Shown here one piece after another: positions 11,729 to 23,095 of a stretch of 64,000 nucleotides of DNA (the first letter of the stretch is position 1; each line of letters starts with the position of its first letter). Source of the DNA: Adineta steineri (lineage: Eukaryota; Rotifera; Eurotatoria; Adinetida; Adinetidae). Where the stretch lies: positions 189,935 to 253,934 of the forward strand of contig CAJNOI010000133.1 of NCBI GenBank assembly GCA_905250115.1, written 5' to 3'. The notes under the pieces were generated by a model. It was not told the DNA's origin. It worked only from the letters and a program-made list of their open reading frames with translations, and did no database searches. The translations under genes and the position numbers were made by a program.

Positions 11729-13270
11729 TTATTCAAAAAGATTTGTTGAAATTATTATTTTTCCCGTTAAATTATCAAATAAAATGATTTCATGTTCGAA
11801 TAATTTTTTTAATAATTTTTGATTTTGTTTCAATTCTATAACATTAAAAAATGATTGACCACAATAATTTATCCTTTGTGTATTACAACCCATTTTAATT
11901 AAATATTCAATAAAACGATGTCGACAACCACGAACTTTTAAACATAAATATAATAAAATATCATTACCATCTTCATCGATCTCATTTAAAACTGATATCG
12001 ATAATTTCAGAAGTTTTTTTACCATTTCAAATTGTTTTTTACTTAATAGTTGAAATAGAAATTTTTTCGTTGTAAAACATGTATTTAACGGTTTTTCATC
12101 GATTAATTGATTGAGTAATTGTTTTCTTTTATGATTTCCAAGCATAATATTAACATTTTTTTCCATATAATCTGTCTTTTGAAAAAGATCTCGTACAGTT
12201 TTATTGTGTCGATACATCACTAAAAAAATATCCATACGATCATATCTAATCAAACGATACAAAGCGTATACTAACGAATGATTTGGTTCGTCGTCGCATG
12301 ATTCATTTAAAGCTAAACTCAATTCATTGAGTAAAATTTTTATTATTTCCATTTCTGTTGTTTGAACAATAATATTACTAAGTGACTCTTTCTTCGATTT
12401 CATCAGTGATAATATTTCGTACAAATAACTTGTTGACCACAAATTTTCATTTAAAAGAGATCGTATTGATAATAAAACTAAATCGACAAATGACTGATAA
12501 TAATACATATGTGTTGTACATGATTGTCGAGTATAATTAGAAGCTCGTTGAAATATAGTTATGAGTAAACAATGAAGTACATCCGAACCATAAAAGAGAT
12601 GCTCTGTATTTTTTAAAAGATTTAGACTTGAAATGATGAGTCCTTTCAATATAGATGTAAAATGATCGAAATGTTTTCGATTATATTTTGAAGGATATTG
12701 AAAGTATCTAACTATTCGATTACAAATAGCTGTAGCTGAATCATATGAATCTAGTTGAGAATCATCATATTTGACACGTCCACCGCGTGTATAAATAAGT
12801 GAATGTATTTTATGAATTAAAGTCGCAGTCGAAGTTATTACTAATTCTTGACATGCAAGTTGTAATTCATCGTCAATTTTTTGAATTTCACTATGAGTCA
12901 TTTGTTTACGTATGAGTTGAAAATGTTTTTGATTTAGTTGAAATTCATTCTTTAATTGAATATATCGATTTTGAATATGAAAACGAACTAACGATTCGAG
13001 ACATGATTCAATAATTTCATTGTTATTCACAGTTCCATTTACCGATTTAAGTATTCGTGTTATATGTTGAAATTCTGATGAATTATAATAGAAACACATT
13101 GTTTCATGATCAATATTTATGGATAGAAAATTAATGAATAAATGTAATCGTTTGTCGAGAAGAATATTATTTATACGCTGATTTAAACCCAGAAATGTTT
13201 GAAATAAAGAATAGATATTATCCGAATAACCGAAAATAATCATCAAAATTTCATCCGGTAATTCTTCCAA
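11729..13270 (-). CDS. F-box-like protein with C-terminal ankyrin-like repeats
   Basis: A single exon of about 513 codons. The N-terminus LPDEILMIIFGY...LNQRINNILLDKRLHLF is the F-box-like start of a large bdelloid family. The middle is helical without a known domain. The C-terminal 110 residues contain two or three ankyrin-like units (LLSKKQFEMVKKLLKLS, DEDGNDILLYLC, FIEYLIKMGCNTQRINY). A role as a Skp1-binding substrate adaptor is inferred only from the family. The open frame begins at a TTG; no in-frame ATG precedes it before a stop, so the true start is either in an upstream exon or at the Met of EILMIIF. Confidence 0.7.
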   Translation of the reverse strand: MEELPDEILMIIFGYSDNIYSLFQTFLGLNQRINNILLDKRLHLFINFLSINIDHETMCFYYNSSEFQHITRILKSVNGTVNNNEIIESCLESLVRFHIQNRYIQLKNEFQLNQKHFQLIRKQMTHSEIQKIDDELQLACQELVITSTATLIHKIHSLIYTRGGRVKYDDSQLDSYDSATAICNRIVRYFQYPSKYNRKHFDHFTSILKGLIISSLNLLKNTEHLFYGSDVLHCLLITIFQRASNYTRQSCTTHMYYYQSFVDLVLLSIRSLLNENLWSTSYLYEILSLMKSKKESLSNIIVQTTEMEIIKILLNELSLALNESCDDEPNHSLVYALYRLIRYDRMDIFLVMYRHNKTVRDLFQKTDYMEKNVNIMLGNHKRKQLLNQLIDEKPLNTCFTTKKFLFQLLSKKQFEMVKKLLKLSISVLNEIDEDGNDILLYLCLKVRGCRHRFIEYLIKMGCNTQRINYCGQSFFNVIELKQNQKLLKKLFEHEIILFDNLTGKIIISTNLFE

Positions 13271-14475
13271 TGTGACTACCGAGCACTTTATGCTTACTTG
13301 TCAGTTCTGTGCATATACGTAAAAAAGCTCGGATAGATGTCATACGAATTCAAGAATGTGAATTCATTCTCTTTAGTAGACAGATATTATGTGTGTATGC
13401 TTTATATGAAAAACGATGAGATTCTTCATAAGAAGAAATAGAATAAGGCGCGATACCATCAACACTAATGCTTCTTCTATCATACAATCGTCACATATAT
13501 TTACTAAATTCAAGTATTAATAACTATTTTTTCGTATAATAATTTAAAATTACATTATTCGAATATTATTTAAATTTGAATTATTGCATCTCTTTTCTTT
13601 CTTGATGTCTATTAAAAATGATATTGTTATAACAAGTAATATAAATTTGAATTACATATTTCTTGTATTCGATGTTCAATATAAACAACCTAAATGGTAG
13701 ATATTTATCCCAGCGTATTGAGCACAGAAGACATGTTTGAAAGAGTATTTTGCCTTACTATGGAGATATTTATAAAGCATTTTTTTAAAAGAAATCAAAG
13801 TCATGCCGTTTAATCAACCCAACATATATTTGAAATAGTAACAACATCATGTATATCTTCATTTTTAATGATCGAGAAAGGTCGCCAGTACCAATTAATA
13901 GAAATTTTGTCGATGTATCTTTTGTAAGAAAAAGTCAAGATTTTATAATTTTCTCAAATGAAGATGGTTGTTAATTAGAATATTCTGGGTCATTCGTTAT
14001 GGGAGCGGTTTACGTGCAATGTTTCAAAAGAAGTGTCGATTAGATAAAAGAATCGTTTCGTATCCGTGTTACTTCTGTTTGAATACTATTAGAAAATCTT
14101 TTTTTCTTTTTATGCCTAAAAAACGTCTCTTGTTTTGTGACGTTGTATACTGTTTTTAGTTCACTAATTAATCATAGCCTTTTCAATCATTTGTCGCCTA
14201 TTGAAAAACAGCGCGTCAAGAAAAAGCAATCGTACTCTATATATTAATTAAAATATAAGTCTACCTCGAACCATGATTATAAATAGAAATAAGGTGGTGA
14301 GAATGAGTAAACAGGAAGCGTAGCTACAACAGATATAAAAGATAATCAAATATATGTTTCTTTATATTTTGTTGAAGAAAAAATACGATGAAATGAGAGT
14401 GTGAGAGTAGTAGTATCAGATACTTAAACTTGATTTTTACTCACCCATTTATTCTGTACAACGATGGTGGGAATT
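13271..14475. other. Intergenic, AT-rich
   Basis: No gene recognised. The open frame at 13968-14159 is short and has no domain. A weak fold-back (GAGAGTGTGAGAG ... TTTACTCACCCA) lies at about 14395-14455. Confidence 0.45.
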
Positions 14476-14694
14476 CAAAAATTTTGTAATAAAAAAGAAT
14501 AAATTTTTTTAACAAAAGTTCTTATTCTCCAATAGAATGACTAAAATTTACACTAATTGTTTTAAGACAATAATGTTATAAAAAATTTTTCATAACATTA
14601 TTGTCGTAAAACAATTAGTGCAAATTTTGTTATTTTATAGAAGAATACGAACTTTTGTTGAGAAAATCTATTCTTTTCTATTACAAAATTTTTG
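14476..14694. repeat. 219-bp imperfect palindrome without a loop
   Basis: The arm 14476-14585 (CAAAAATTTTGTAAT ... AACATTATTG) is matched on the opposite strand by 14586-14694, with only scattered mismatches. Landmarks include ACAAAAGTTC / GAACTTTTGT and CACTAATTGTTTTA / TAAAACAATTAGTG. The centre is AAAAATTTTT at 14581-14590. It ends about 70 bases before the ATG of the receptor gene downstream and would form a long hairpin in single strands or RNA. Confidence 0.85.
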
Positions 14695-14764
14695 TTCGAT
14701 TATTTTTCATAAAGACAATCTTGTGGTACTATATTCTGTATTTCTTCTAGGATTATTCGTTGTT

Positions 14765-15736
14765 ATGTCTTTACAATCTGAAATCAGTGATTACACAGTA
14801 TTATTACAACGAATAGTAAAATATCTGTTTCAATATGGAGGATCAATGTTGATAGCTTTAGGTAGTATTGGTTGTCTACTTAGTTGGATAGTCTTTAGCA
14901 AAAAGACTCTCCGTAAAAATCCATGTTCAATATATATGATGGCATTTCACATCGCTAATTTTACATATATTATTACACTTCTATTGCCATCAGTATTATC
15001 GATTGGTTATGGTATGACATTTATCACATATACTTTAGGTCTTTGTCGATTTTCTATATACATGGCTTTCGCCCTGGATATAATAAGTCCTACTTGTTTA
15101 GTTCTAGCTTCTATTGATCGAATCTTAGTTACATCACCAAATGCTTTAACAAGACAACGAAGTACTTTTCGCCTTGCATATAGAAGTACCATTTGTGCAA
15201 CACTATTTTGGATGTTATTTCATAGTCATTCATTGATCTTAATGCATGTTATTCAAATTGCACTGAGTAATTTTATTTGTTATACGCAATCTCCAATATA
15301 TCTTGTAGTCATAAGTTACTATTCACTTCTGAAAAATATTCTTATTCCGACGCTTTTAGCAGGTTTAGGTCTTTTGGCTATCAGAAATATTCGAAAAATA
15401 GGTCACAATAGGGTTGTTCCTGATACAACTACAACGGGAACAATAAACGATCGTGGTTTACACTCGATTCATTCCAAAGATCGTCAACTCGTTCGTATTC
15501 TTCTCACGGATATTGGAATTTATGTCATCTGTGTCTATCCACAAACAGCAATAAATTTATATCAACAAATTACTCAGTATAACACGAAAAGTTTCGATCA
15601 AACACAGGCAGAAGTTTCAATCCAATATCTATGTTCATTTTGTAATTATATTCCATATTGTATTGGATTTTATAGCAATTTAATCGTGTCAAAAACATTT
15701 CGAAATGAAATGAAGAACATCTTTTTATGCAAATAA
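14765..15736 (+). CDS. Rhodopsin-class seven-helix receptor (bdelloid orphan GPCR family)
   Basis: 323 residues with seven hydrophobic segments. The first is GGSMLIALGSIGCLLSWIVF; helix 3 ends LVLASIDRILV, where DRI takes the place of the DRY G-protein switch. A basic loop precedes helix 6 (SKDRQLVRILLTDIGIYV). Helix 7 is PYCIGFYSNLIVSKTFR, in which the NPxxY motif is replaced and the following TFRNEM resembles helix 8. I chose ATG 14765 (MSLQSEISDYT): the frame is open further up, but only from a GTG inside the palindrome. The ligand is unknown; peptide or chemosensory receptors are the nearest idea. Confidence 0.75.
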   Translation: MSLQSEISDYTVLLQRIVKYLFQYGGSMLIALGSIGCLLSWIVFSKKTLRKNPCSIYMMAFHIANFTYIITLLLPSVLSIGYGMTFITYTLGLCRFSIYMAFALDIISPTCLVLASIDRILVTSPNALTRQRSTFRLAYRSTICATLFWMLFHSHSLILMHVIQIALSNFICYTQSPIYLVVISYYSLLKNILIPTLLAGLGLLAIRNIRKIGHNRVVPDTTTTGTINDRGLHSIHSKDRQLVRILLTDIGIYVICVYPQTAINLYQQITQYNTKSFDQTQAEVSIQYLCSFCNYIPYCIGFYSNLIVSKTFRNEMKNIFLCK

Positions 15737-16067
15737 CTATTATGCTTATATAATCACTAGAGAATACGGAAAGAATATTTTAACCATATTTTCTCGACTC
15801 TTTCGTTCTATTTCTTATCGTTTCGTTAGCTGTATATTGTATTGTTATATTTAAGTATATTCATGTCATTATTGTCATTGTGTTGTAAGAATCTCTGTAT
15901 TTAACTTTGTTTCTTCAAAAAATAAAATTCAAATTGTCTACAAAGAACGACAAAAATCAAAAAAGAAGTTTGTTTGATTATTTTTCTGAACATGATGAGT
16001 TACCATGACATAACCAATGACCACATTTTGTTTATCAAACAATGAAAGTTGAAGTCTACAAAAGCGA

Positions 16068-16140
16068 ACAAGGGTGTGGGTGTTGGCAGTTGTGTGATAT
16101 GAAACGAATACTCGCCCACACCCACACCCACCTTCAAGAT
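16068..16140. repeat. TGTGGG fold-back downstream of the TRPA-like gene
   Basis: AAGGGTGTGGGTGTTGG, a loop of about 35 bases, then CGCCCACACCCACACCCACC and TTCAAGAT. It lies about 55 bases beyond the stop codon of the TRPA-like channel. Confidence 0.8.
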
Positions 16141-16194
16141 TTTTTATTAATGCGTAATTCGTTAAAAAAATCATCAAAACAACAGCACACAGAT

Positions 16195-19100
16195 TTAGTT
16201 CTCCGAACGATTTTCATTCAGCATATTTTTTTTCTTCCAATTCTTCTGCCACTGAATTGCCGATTGAATTTCTTTTTCGACGAGCCATCCCTCAATCTTA
16301 TCCATCAATCGAGAAATAAAAAATTTACTCTGCCGATGATAAGTACTACTGATATAATCTTGTGTGCGCACTGCACAATCGCAACAAATACAGTCGACCA
16401 ATGTGTTGCATCGTGTCCAACAACGGCATCGACAACAACAGAAAGGAAATCTACCATATCGAATATGCCTGAACAGGTAACGTACAAAACCTTTGAGTTG
16501 CATATGAAGAAATTCATAATCAAATAACAATTCATAAAAGATTATATTTCGATTCAACTGGGCTTGTGTCTTCAAAGTAGGTATTTCGCCAACGGCCAAA
16601 CCTGAATATGGTAAATAGAATGAATAAAGAAATGAACAAAATAATCTTACCAATTAGTAGATTAGTGATAATAATAGCCAAGGTAATTTCCGTAACAATG
16701 AAAACAAAATAGATGACAGGATAGAGCATTACGCCATCGCTTGAAGGCGAGTAGAGACGCGCTTCATAGCCTAAATCGTACAAACTAATTGACGTTCTCA
16801 TAAGTGCTTCAAATGGAGTTCCATACACTGTTTGATATTGTAACAACATGTAATAGGTAAAACCAAAGCCACATATGACTGTGAGAAGAACAGGAATAAA
16901 TTTGAGAAATTTCGAAAAGATCACTTGCATCATAACCACATAGAGACCACAGTTCATCCATGGAATATATTGCATGTATGTAAGTATGGTAATCCATGAA
17001 AAAAGCAAACCAACCGAACCCTAGATATGAGAAATTTTAATTCGTTCAACATCTAGTTATGACTTACCAGTTGCCACTGAATGGGACATCGAAGATTGAC
17101 TGGCTTTTGCCAAGTATACCAATCATATATATTGGTAAAGCATAGAATGAGTGACAAACATTCGAAATAAAGACTCATCTTACGAAATATACGAGGAAAA
17201 GCACATGCTATTAGTAATACGTCTTTAGCAATAACAACCGAGAATAATGCATACAATAACGGTATAAGCCATTGAGAAATGTCACTCTTTAGAAACTGTG
17301 TTTTTTTCGTTGCAATAAGAAAAGTAGCGACTTTTTCACAGTTGTCTATATCATCTCCATTCTGCCACATAAGTGTTCCATTCGATGATTCATTGTACAA
17401 GTTGTAATAGAAAAATGGATGTTTGGAAGATAGTACTAGAAGTGTATACAGAGCAACAAATAACGCATAGATTACGCTAAAAATCGAGAATAAACCAAGA
17501 CCAAAGCGTCTAAATTTTTTCATTCGTAATTGAGTACAATATTCGTGTTCCATCAATTTCATTTCTTTACATTTTGCTGCGATGATAAGAGGATGATTTT
17601 GAACAAGAGTATAGGCATCATTGGTATATGTATCATTGAACTGATTGTCAGTTGCTTCACCTTTCACGCATGATAACTGAGAGAACCAATTCGTTTGAGA
17701 ATTTTTCTTCTTACTATCTTCACCATACATCCAACTACGAATACGATACTGATCCTCGAAGAATGTATAATCATAGGTAATTTGATGTTCGATCATATTA
17801 TCACTGCCTTTAACCATGGTTAGCTTTGTATCGATCAGATCGTAAGCAATGTCGGGCATATAAATAATTAATTCTCGCATTGGTGTTGATATAATACCAC
17901 TATCGTCATAGTAAGCATTCTCCATTAATCGTCGCCAGTTTTCACACGTGAGTAAACGTCGAACAATATTTTCATGATGATTTATAATAGCTATGTCAAG
18001 TGCATTGAATCCTTTTGAATTGCGAATAGTAGAATCAGCATTTGTCGATTCCAAAAGATAATTAACTACATGCAGATGACCATGTTCGCATGCAGATATA
18101 AGCGGTGTGTCGCGATTATCAGCTTGGATTGTCAAAGATGCATTGAGTTGTTCGATAAAAAATTGAACTACTTCGATATTACCTAAGAACGTGATTGGTT
18201 TAAGTTTTGAGAATATAGTAAAACTAAATAAGTATTAATTACACTCACCTTCGCTACAGGCGATATGTAAAGGTGTCTTGCCATCTATATCTTGGCTGTC
18301 ATTCAACGCTTTTAAAGCAATCTTTCTATCAATCATATCTGGCAACAGAGTTTTGATCAGAGCAACGTTGCCAAACTTGGCACAAATATGTAGTGGCGTA
18401 CATTGTTTTAAATCTATTACAATAAGATGCGTACCCTCCTTCATATGCTTGACAAATAGTTTACAAAGCTGTATATTGCCTTGTTGACAGGCGAGATGCA
18501 ACGGAGTGTTGCCATTGTAGTCTTGCTGGTAAAGAAGTCTATCAACTATATGTTTGTATTTGTGATCCTCGAGAACAAATTGACAAATAGTAAAATGAGC
18601 AGAATCACTCGAATTTATTGTTGATGATGTAGATAATGCCATCTCGACTCTCTTTTCATCTGAATCATAGAAAGATTGAACAGACGATGAATCTTTAATC
18701 CAGTCCTGTCGTCCTTGCTTGGCGGACACATGAAGTATGTTATGTTGACAATCTTTGGTAGATTCGTTCAGTTGATGATCTATATTTTTTGAAGTCGAGA
18801 GTAGATATTTAACACAATCGATAAAGCCGAAATGTGCAGCAAGCAGGACGGGCGTATAACCTTCCTCATTGTAATCTGATAGTGTGTTTAAATGAAGATT
18901 TTCAACCAGAAAAGCTGTTATACAATCCTCATCCGTTGATGACCTTCCAACAATTTGTCGACCGTTATTAAGTTTACAAGCGAGATGTAGAATTGGAATG
19001 TTAAGAAATGAGTAATGTCTACATGCATTCAGAATAAGATTAAGAATCGTACAATTGCCAGATTTAACAGCTGAAACAAGTGTCGTCTCCCATTGATCAT

Positions 19101-20773
19101 TATCTACTTGAGACAAAAGAAGTTTAATCGCCTCAACATGATTCTTTTCGGCAGCTCGGCATAAAGCTGTCTTCCCATCAGCATCTTGCATATTAACATA
19201 ACGACGTTGTAATTGATTTGAAATGATCGTATTAGAAAACAGCTAGATACAAGAATAATAAAATAGTCATATCATGTATATACCTACCATGTTTCTTTTT
19301 AATATTGAATCCACAGCAGACAAGAGGATTTCGATCATTCGAACACAATCACCATCTAACGACAAACTGCAAGCCATATGTAAGGTAGTTTCTCCGAATC
19401 GGCTCACTTTCTAAATCAACGGCTTTATTTTTAGTATTCAATAAAAATTCTATTTACGTACGGTCACATCAGCTCCATGTTGGATGAGCCATTTTGCATA
19501 AGAATAATTGTTACGCTTTACGGCATGATGCAACTAGCATGTATAAATTAAACAACAGATGAAAGCAGTAAATGAAAATAATTGTTCCAACTGAAGATAT
19601 TTTCTGAAATCGAACACTGCTTTTACGTATGAATATAATCAATGACGGTATTGATCAATGAAAAAGTTACTAATATCATAAAGTTGTACTTGATATTCTG
19701 CCTCCAGAGTGAAAGTGAAGAGACGACTCTTACGAATTCCACTTTCATACTCATTAGTCTCTATAAACATTCACACCCACAGCCTCAAAATATGCTATGA
19801 ACATACCGGTGTTTGAAATTCGTCGTCTGGTGCATTGATTTCTAATTTGGACTTGAGATCGAAGAATAAATCCAAGATTTTCTCTCCAGGGTCCTCAAAA
19901 AGAAAACAATATACGTACAAATATCTTCTGATCACTTACAAATTCATCAGATTTTGACCATTTGTGTCGACGTGCATACATGTGCAACACAGTTTCTCGA
20001 TTAATTCCGTTTACATTGATATCTAATGTAATCAAATAAATCAGACACGTACACAGTTTTACAAGACCATTACACTTTCCTCGACAAACAGTATCATACA
20101 ATGTTGTATACTGCAATACATTTCAAGGGTGTGGGTGTCTCGTCTTCTATATCATCCTCAAACACATCCACACCCTCAAGACGTAATGATTTTCTAACAC
20201 TATGTATATGACGCCAAAATAGCAATACATACCGCATTTTTTATCTTGTACAAGTGATTCACAAACACGAAGATTATTATGGATTACGGCATAGTGCAGG
20301 GGACAGAGAAAATCACCGTCCAACGATTGTAGAAAGTGACGCCCTATGCGATCAGAATGACACAAATGCCAACACCACCAATGACATGACCAATTTGAAA
20401 TGAACGCTTTATAATCAGAATTGCATGTCAGGTACGAATCCCAATCGGCATGCTTTATAATAACCTAGAAATCAGAGATGTCACACCGTAAAAATGTGTT
20501 TAAGAACTTATAGGATTAATTTACCTGTCTCAATGTCTCTCTTACAATCTCTTCCTTGTTTCTTTCATTATGAGCAACCGCATTACCGAGCATGTTATTA
20601 AGTGAGCGACGTCGTGGTTTATGCTGTTTACCTATATCTTTCCATATAATAGCCGTTATATTTATTGAATTTTGCGAGTATGATTGATCAAATGCATCTT
20701 TCGATAATGACGACGACTGTAACATCTCATTATTCTCTATTTCTGGACTAGTCTGGTTACAATTACTTTTCAT
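16195..20773 (-). CDS. TRPA-like ankyrin-repeat cation channel
   Basis: About ten exons from ATG 20773 to stop 16195. The N-terminal half is ankyrin repeats (for example GETTLHMACS, DADGKTALCRAAEKNH, DYNGNTPLHLACQQGN, DGKTPLHIACSEGE, DNRDTPLISACEHGH). A six-helix channel domain follows: helices near LGLFSIFSVIYALFVALYTL and WLIPLLYALFSVVIAKDVLL, a pore region around 16730-16830, and a last helix ending ITLAIIITNLLIGKI. The tail begins GLAVGEIPTLKTQAQL, the TRP-box-adjacent motif typical of TRPA1. TRPA channels pass Ca2+ and Na+ in response to irritants, heat or oxidants. The C-terminal tail has an odd Cys/Arg-rich run (FPFCCCRCRCWTRC). Introns hold fold-back elements. Small exon limits around 19200-20500 are approximate. 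Confidence 0.8.
20122..20182. repeat. TGTGGG fold-back in a TRPA-like gene intron
   Basis: TTTCAAGGGTGTGGGTGT, a 30-base loop, then AACACATCCACACCCTCAAG. It sits inside the intron between the second and third exons, so it is transcribed with the gene. A more decayed relative lies at about 19706-19795 in another intron of the same gene. Confidence 0.8.
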
Positions 20774-21310
20774 ACTACTGAAAAAATGATGGTTACGTTT
20801 TGTCGACTCGCTGTTTAAATAAAAATGTATTAAAAGTCAGAGCTCGAGCAAGCGAGCGACAAGAAAATCAAATAATGAAATACAAATAACATCGTTCTAA
20901 CAAGAAACAAATATAAAACGGTGAAGTGATGTTGAAGGACAGATGAAGATGTATAATTACTCGCTTCAGAAAGGAAGCCAAACAAATGAAGTCATGCATA
21001 ATTCATCTTAAAAGTACATCAAAAAATAAATCGAATTGGTTTAATAATAAGTTCGACATGATTCATTCAAAAGTACGTCCAAATAATTTAAAATTATTTG
21101 GATTCTATTTTAAGAAAGCCTTTTTTTTTAACTTTTGGTTTCTTTATAATAAGACAGTGTTCATGTACTTGATTTACGAGTTATAATAGACTAAAAAGTA
21201 TTTTTGATCTCGACGCAATGTATAGATAACTTTTTTTACTGCATGAAAAGGGTTTCGCGTCTAGGTGGGTATGAGTGTTGTAGATGGCTAAATTTATTAG
21301 GAATATTAAA
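20774..21310. other. Intergenic between TRPA-like gene and transposon remnants
   Basis: Probable promoter side of the TRPA-like gene. Nothing else recognised. A single arm-like CTAGGTGGGTATGAGTGTTG lies at 21261-21280. Confidence 0.4.
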
Positions 21311-21628
21311 GGACAAAATGGAAATATAAGTGGTGTAATATACAAAACTAATTGTGTAGTTTGAGACAAACTATATATAGGAAAAACTGGTAAAAAACTT
21401 AGTTAAAGAATTAACCAACATATAGATAATGTAAATAATCCAAAACCAAATTATAACAATCTAGTCAATCATACAAAAACGGAAAAACATCATTTTAAAT
21501 TTGAAGAAACATCAATATTAGCACAAGATAACAACGAAAAAAAACGAGAAATAAAAGAAACTTTATACACAAAAAAACTAGCTAAAATTACAATCAATGA
21601 CATCTCATTTAACACATATATATTTTAA
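21311..21628 (+). pseudogene. GIY-YIG endonuclease domain remnant of a Penelope-like retroelement
   Basis: One frame reads GNISGVIYKTNCVV, stop, DKLYIGKTGKKLS, stop, RINQHIDNV, then NHTKTEKHHFKFEETSIL, KKREIKETLYTKKL and a C-terminal TAA at 21626. GVIY...LYIGKT...R...H and the terminal ETLYTKKL helix match the GIY-YIG nuclease at the C-terminus of Penelope-like elements. Two in-frame stops show it is dead, and no reverse transcriptase lies upstream, so it is a truncated tail. Penelope-like elements are established residents of bdelloid genomes. Confidence 0.65.
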
Positions 21629-21749
21629 TTGTAATATATTCACATACAATAATAACTTTTTTAACCAAGTTGCACGATGATGATACAAGAATAGAATCGA
21701 AAGCTCGTAAAAAATGAAAAATTTCTTTTTTGATATTCTACTTCATATT

Positions 21750-21976
21750 TCGATTGATAATCATAAAGAGTATGATGGTTTTACAGAATATTGAAAAAAA
21801 AACAGTTCCAACTACCAATCTTAGCATCAATAGTACGTAAATACAACATCATGTGTGCTACATCGATAGAATGTGAAAACGCCTTTAGCATTGCTGGATA
21901 TATACAACGTAAGAACCGATCAAGTTTAGCACCATCAACATTACGATATTCAATGATCTTACGTGAAAAATCATAG
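21750..21976 (+). pseudogene. hAT transposase C-terminal dimerisation domain fragment
   Basis: The fragment PILASIVRKYNIMCATSIE.CENAFSIAGYIQ.KNRSSLAPSTL matches the hAT dimerisation domain, which is normally LA..A...L...ATS...ER.FS.AG....R..L. Upstream, EYDGFTEY is followed by a TGA where a Trp is expected before KKKQFQLP. Only the last 75 or so residues remain and no terminal inverted repeats were found, so it is a relic that cannot move itself. Confidence 0.7.
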
Positions 21977-23095
21977 AATTAATTATTTCCTGTTTTATAC
22001 CTCTTTTGTTTCAATTTATATCTTTTTTCGTATCTACACTTTTGATGCTCTTCTTATGAAGTTTTTTTATGAAGCGAGACGTGCAACATTATTATGTACA
22101 TATGTGTCATTTTTTGTATAGTAAGAAAAAAACTAATATCGTTCGGGGAATATTGATTTGAAAATAAATAAATAGTAATAAGAAAAGATGTACAATTTCA
22201 TCGATAATTATATGACATGCTTTCACTGAATATTTATCCGTAGTATTACTAGATGGCAACACAAACAATAGTTTTATGTATATGAGCTGTTCCCAACTAT
22301 GATTTAACCAACAGTAATTTAATCATCATTAAACTTTTTTATCCATTTAGTTATCAAAAACAATATGCTTCCTATTTGCGTTTTTTCTAACGCTACGTTC
22401 CAGGTTACTTTCAACATAAATTTTAATTCATAAATGTGATACTCATGTTTATTTTTAAGCATATCTCATCTCAACAAATCATTCATCTTGAGGGTGTGGG
22501 TGGGTGTGCGTGTGGACTAGAGAAGAAAATGATCCGCACTCACCCACCCTTAAATTTGTATTAATTAGTATGCAAAGCTATTTTACTAATAAACTGGTTA
22601 AATGTGCAGGAAAACGCAGAACCAAAATAATTTTATCACTTTCTTTGTTGAAATAATAATAATACTAATATAATCAAATAAAACAGTTTGTTATAGAGTC
22701 TTCAATCGCTTTAGTTCACAATGCATAATCAGAAATATCTTGTATGTGCATAGTATCGAAAATGATTATCGTAAATCTTATTTAATTCACATAGATATAG
22801 CAAAATATATTGTTTTTTGTGATTTTTTTTCTAAAGTACAGATTTGTCAATATTAATTATATTCATATACTTTTCATGAACACGACTATGATATTCTTTG
22901 TTTTGAATATTACTACAACAAAAATATTTTCAATACGATCTGTCGTTACTCTTTTCTCATTCATTCACTCTAGACATTTATGCTTAGCAAAGTAGATCGA
23001 ACGAACAATCACAGCCATCCTCACATACTGACAAATAAATAAAAGGTTAAACATGAAAAGCATAATATTTAAGACAACATAAAATATTATAATAT
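21977..23095. other. Intergenic, AT-rich, with one fold-back
   Basis: No gene recognised. It contains the fold-back at 22487-22555. Confidence 0.45.
22487..22555. repeat. TGTGGG fold-back
   Basis: CTTGAGGGTGTGGGTGGGTG, loop GTGGACTAGAGAAGAAAATG, then CCGCACTCACCCACCCTTAA. One of the best-kept copies between genes. Confidence 0.85.

Noticed and set aside
14618-14764. N-terminal extension of the seven-helix receptor
   Set aside because: It starts at GTG inside the palindrome and has no family similarity; ATG 14765 fits the family start.
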